Below, piece by piece: positions 62,446 to 64,000 of a DNA stretch of 64,000 nucleotides. The notes under the pieces are model-generated. The model saw only the letters and a list, made by a program, of their open reading frames with translations, was not told the DNA's origin and did no database searches. Position 1 is the stretch's first letter, and every line of letters begins with the position of its first letter. The stretch covers positions 37,257 to 101,256 of the forward strand of contig JBEWZL010000081.1 in the NCBI GenBank assembly GCA_045837725.1, written 5' to 3'. The position numbers and the translations under genes are program-made. Source of the DNA: Vermamoeba vermiformis (Eukaryota > Tubulinea > Echinamoebida).

Positions 62446-64000
62446 ATGGCAAGGTAAGTCCACGTGCTTTGAAATCTCTGGTGAAATTTCGTTTCCCTGT
62501 CCCGATTAGCAGCCAATAGGGAGCAATTTTAAGTTGTTAATTTTACAATCCCGATTGGCTGCGTATCGGGAAGCTCCAATTTTTTTAATTCGTTGGTAGC
62601 AATCCCGATTGGCTCCAGATCGGGAAGACCCAAATTTAACGAGGCCCTCGTTAACATCCCGATTGGCAGCCAATCGGGAAAGGAAGGGTTTTTGTCTATG
62701 TTGTGGTTCATCCCGATTGGCAGCCAATCGGGAAAGCTCAAATTTTACAAGTCCCAAGGGTCTTCCCGATTGGCAGCCAATCGGGAAGGGTGCCCTGGGT
62801 TGTTTCTTTGCATCATCCCGATTGGCGCCAGATCGGGAAACCTTTTGGTCTAGTCTACTTTTTGCAAACTTACTAACCTTTTTAACCTGCAGTAACAACA
62901 CCAACAGATCGTTCAACCCCCCTCGCCAGCACACCGCCGAAGAGCTGGATAACATGGTACAGCACGTCACAAGGTCTGTGACCAGGAACTCACCCCCAGC
63001 TGCCCAAGGCCCAAACAACAACGTCAGCCCTCCGCGACCTGGCCAAGCAAAGACCCAAGCAGTGGCCAAGGGAGGACTCAAGCTCGCCCTGCCAAGGAGC
63101 ACCATTGGTGGCAAAGCCCAGGCAATTTTGGCTCCGTCAACACCACCCAAGGAAAGGCTTATCCCCCAGTTTGCCACCCCAGACAAGTTTCTTATGGCTG
63201 AGGCGGATGACTCTTCCTCTGCCGAAGGTGATGCCGCTGGTGATGCCATTGGCCAGGACAACTTCGATGGGATCACCGACACTCAGGCTATAAGGGCAAT
63301 CGAGGCTTTGGAGTCCGAAGCTGCTGCAGGATCAACAAGACCCGAGGTTGGCGAGAAAGATAGCGAACCCCAGCAGCAGATGTCGTTGCGAGAATGGGTG
63401 GAGCAGCAAATGGACTTGGTGTCCACCGCATCAACATCCATGTCCAAATTCAGCGATGACATACGTTCGACAGGCCCTACAAATGGCAACTGGTTTATTG
63501 AGCCAGATGCCCAGAACCAAGTGTTGGTTTACCGTGGGACCATGTTCGATGATAAGAACCAGGTCATCAAATTGTCGGGGCCACAAATTATGCTCAAGGT
63601 GGTGAAAGCCAACCCATACCAATGGCTTGCCATGCTAGACTTTTCGCGAGAGGTGCCCACGCTTTACTCACTGAAGGTTACGTCTTGCTGGGCCGTCGAC
63701 AGTGTCAATGGATGCCTGAAATCCTGGAAGTTGACAAAGCATACGACAAAAGGCCAAATCAGCTGGAAGTTTGAAGAGCGGTTCAAAAATTGGAAAAACA
63801 TGTACGACTTGGCCGTGCAGGAGGGTCCAGTGTCACGACCTGACCAACTGACCGATAACCAGCTCGAGTCCATCAGAGAGCTTGAAACCAGGGAGGAGGT
63901 CATGATCCAATTGAGCACCCCAGCCCCGCCAGCAAAGGACCCCGAACCCACGATTACCGAAGAGCAGCAAGTAAGTTTGGTGCAATTCTAGAATACATCC
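62446..64000 (+). CDS. Unrecognised protein, 5' part (3' partial)
   Basis: A short first exon (ATG at 62446, donor at 62454) joins exactly in frame to an exon beginning at 62893, giving MASNNTNRSFNPPRQHTAEE. The second exon runs to a GTAAGT donor at 63971. The protein has a disordered Pro/Ala/Ser-rich N-terminus, an acidic Ser/Asp/Glu/Ala stretch (about 63190-63350), then a compact domain rich in Trp, Lys and Tyr (NWFIEPDAQNQVLVYRGTMF, YQWLAMLDFS, SWKFEERFKNWKNMYDL). I know no family. GCC/AAG/CAG-rich codon use differs from the AT-rich upstream genes. It may belong to a mobile element; a longer start at 62233 is unlikely because that part overlaps the tRNA-like segment. Confidence 0.6.
62500..62838. 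repeat. Seven 23-bp palindromes, about 53-bp spacing, in first intron
   Basis: Copies at 62500, 62549, 62603, 62657, 62711, 62764 and 62816, each TCCCGATTGG, three middle bases, CCAATCGGGA with up to a few changes. Three copies (62657, 62711, 62764) are identical. Spacers of 26-31 bp are unique. The array fills most of a 439-nt intron (62454-62892). Confidence 0.9.

Noticed and set aside
62198-62838. CRISPR array
   Set aside because: Repeats are palindromes that vary by several bases, the DNA is eukaryotic and intronic, there is no leader and no cas gene. Form is similar only.

Overview
The window is nuclear DNA of a microbial eukaryote. Protein-coding genes are packed 50 to 700 bp apart and most are split by short spliceosomal introns (about 45 to 170 nt, GTAAGT-like donors, CTAAC-like branch sites, AG acceptors). 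The gene set (a Dictyostelium-type VWA/zinc-finger protein, LZIC, TTC39/Iml2, DUF547, a fused aspartokinase/homoserine dehydrogenase, F-box/LRR proteins, a LEA-like protein) fits a free-living, possibly cyst-forming, amoebozoan-like protist rather than a fungus, animal or plant. The exact lineage is inferred, not shown.

Layout. 1-9.3 kb: end of a membrane-anchored type-B carboxylesterase (+), then a divergent Rab GTPase, a SHOCT-like/coiled-coil protein and a VWA protein (all -). 9.9-25.7 kb: intronless TFIP11/Ntr1 splicing factor (+), a secreted GPI-type protein and a TOM1/THH1-like 7TM protein (-), a CUE/Gln-rich protein and an intronless F-box/LRR protein (+), a peroxisomal SCP-x-type thiolase (-), LZIC (+), an LRR-like protein (-). 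25.9-26.0 kb: a pure 143-nt poly(T) next to the 3' end of a DUF2306-flavin reductase fusion. 28-44 kb: DUF547 protein, a small frame-interrupted gene, a SET-domain protein, an F-box/SNF2 helicase, a tandem double SETD3-like protein, a methyltransferase and an M28 metallopeptidase. 44-61 kb: a mitochondrial PPR protein, aspartate-semialdehyde dehydrogenase back to back with aspartokinase/homoserine dehydrogenase, a LEA-like protein, a beta-helix GPI protein, a helical-repeat protein and TTC39/Iml2. From about 32.6 to 60.9 kb eleven successive genes alternate strand without exception.

60.9-64 kb looks different: two families of short GC-rich or CCAAT-containing hairpin repeats, a tRNA-like B-box pair, and the 5' part of an unrecognised gene whose 439-nt first intron holds seven 23-bp palindromes spaced about 53 bp apart. 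This is the part of the window least explained by known features.

Together the genes are mainly housekeeping. The clearest functional link is the divergent pair covering the first three enzyme activities from aspartate toward threonine/methionine. Other recurring signals are a 12-bp palindrome TGACACGTGTCA (five exact copies, all in introns) and two GC-AG introns.
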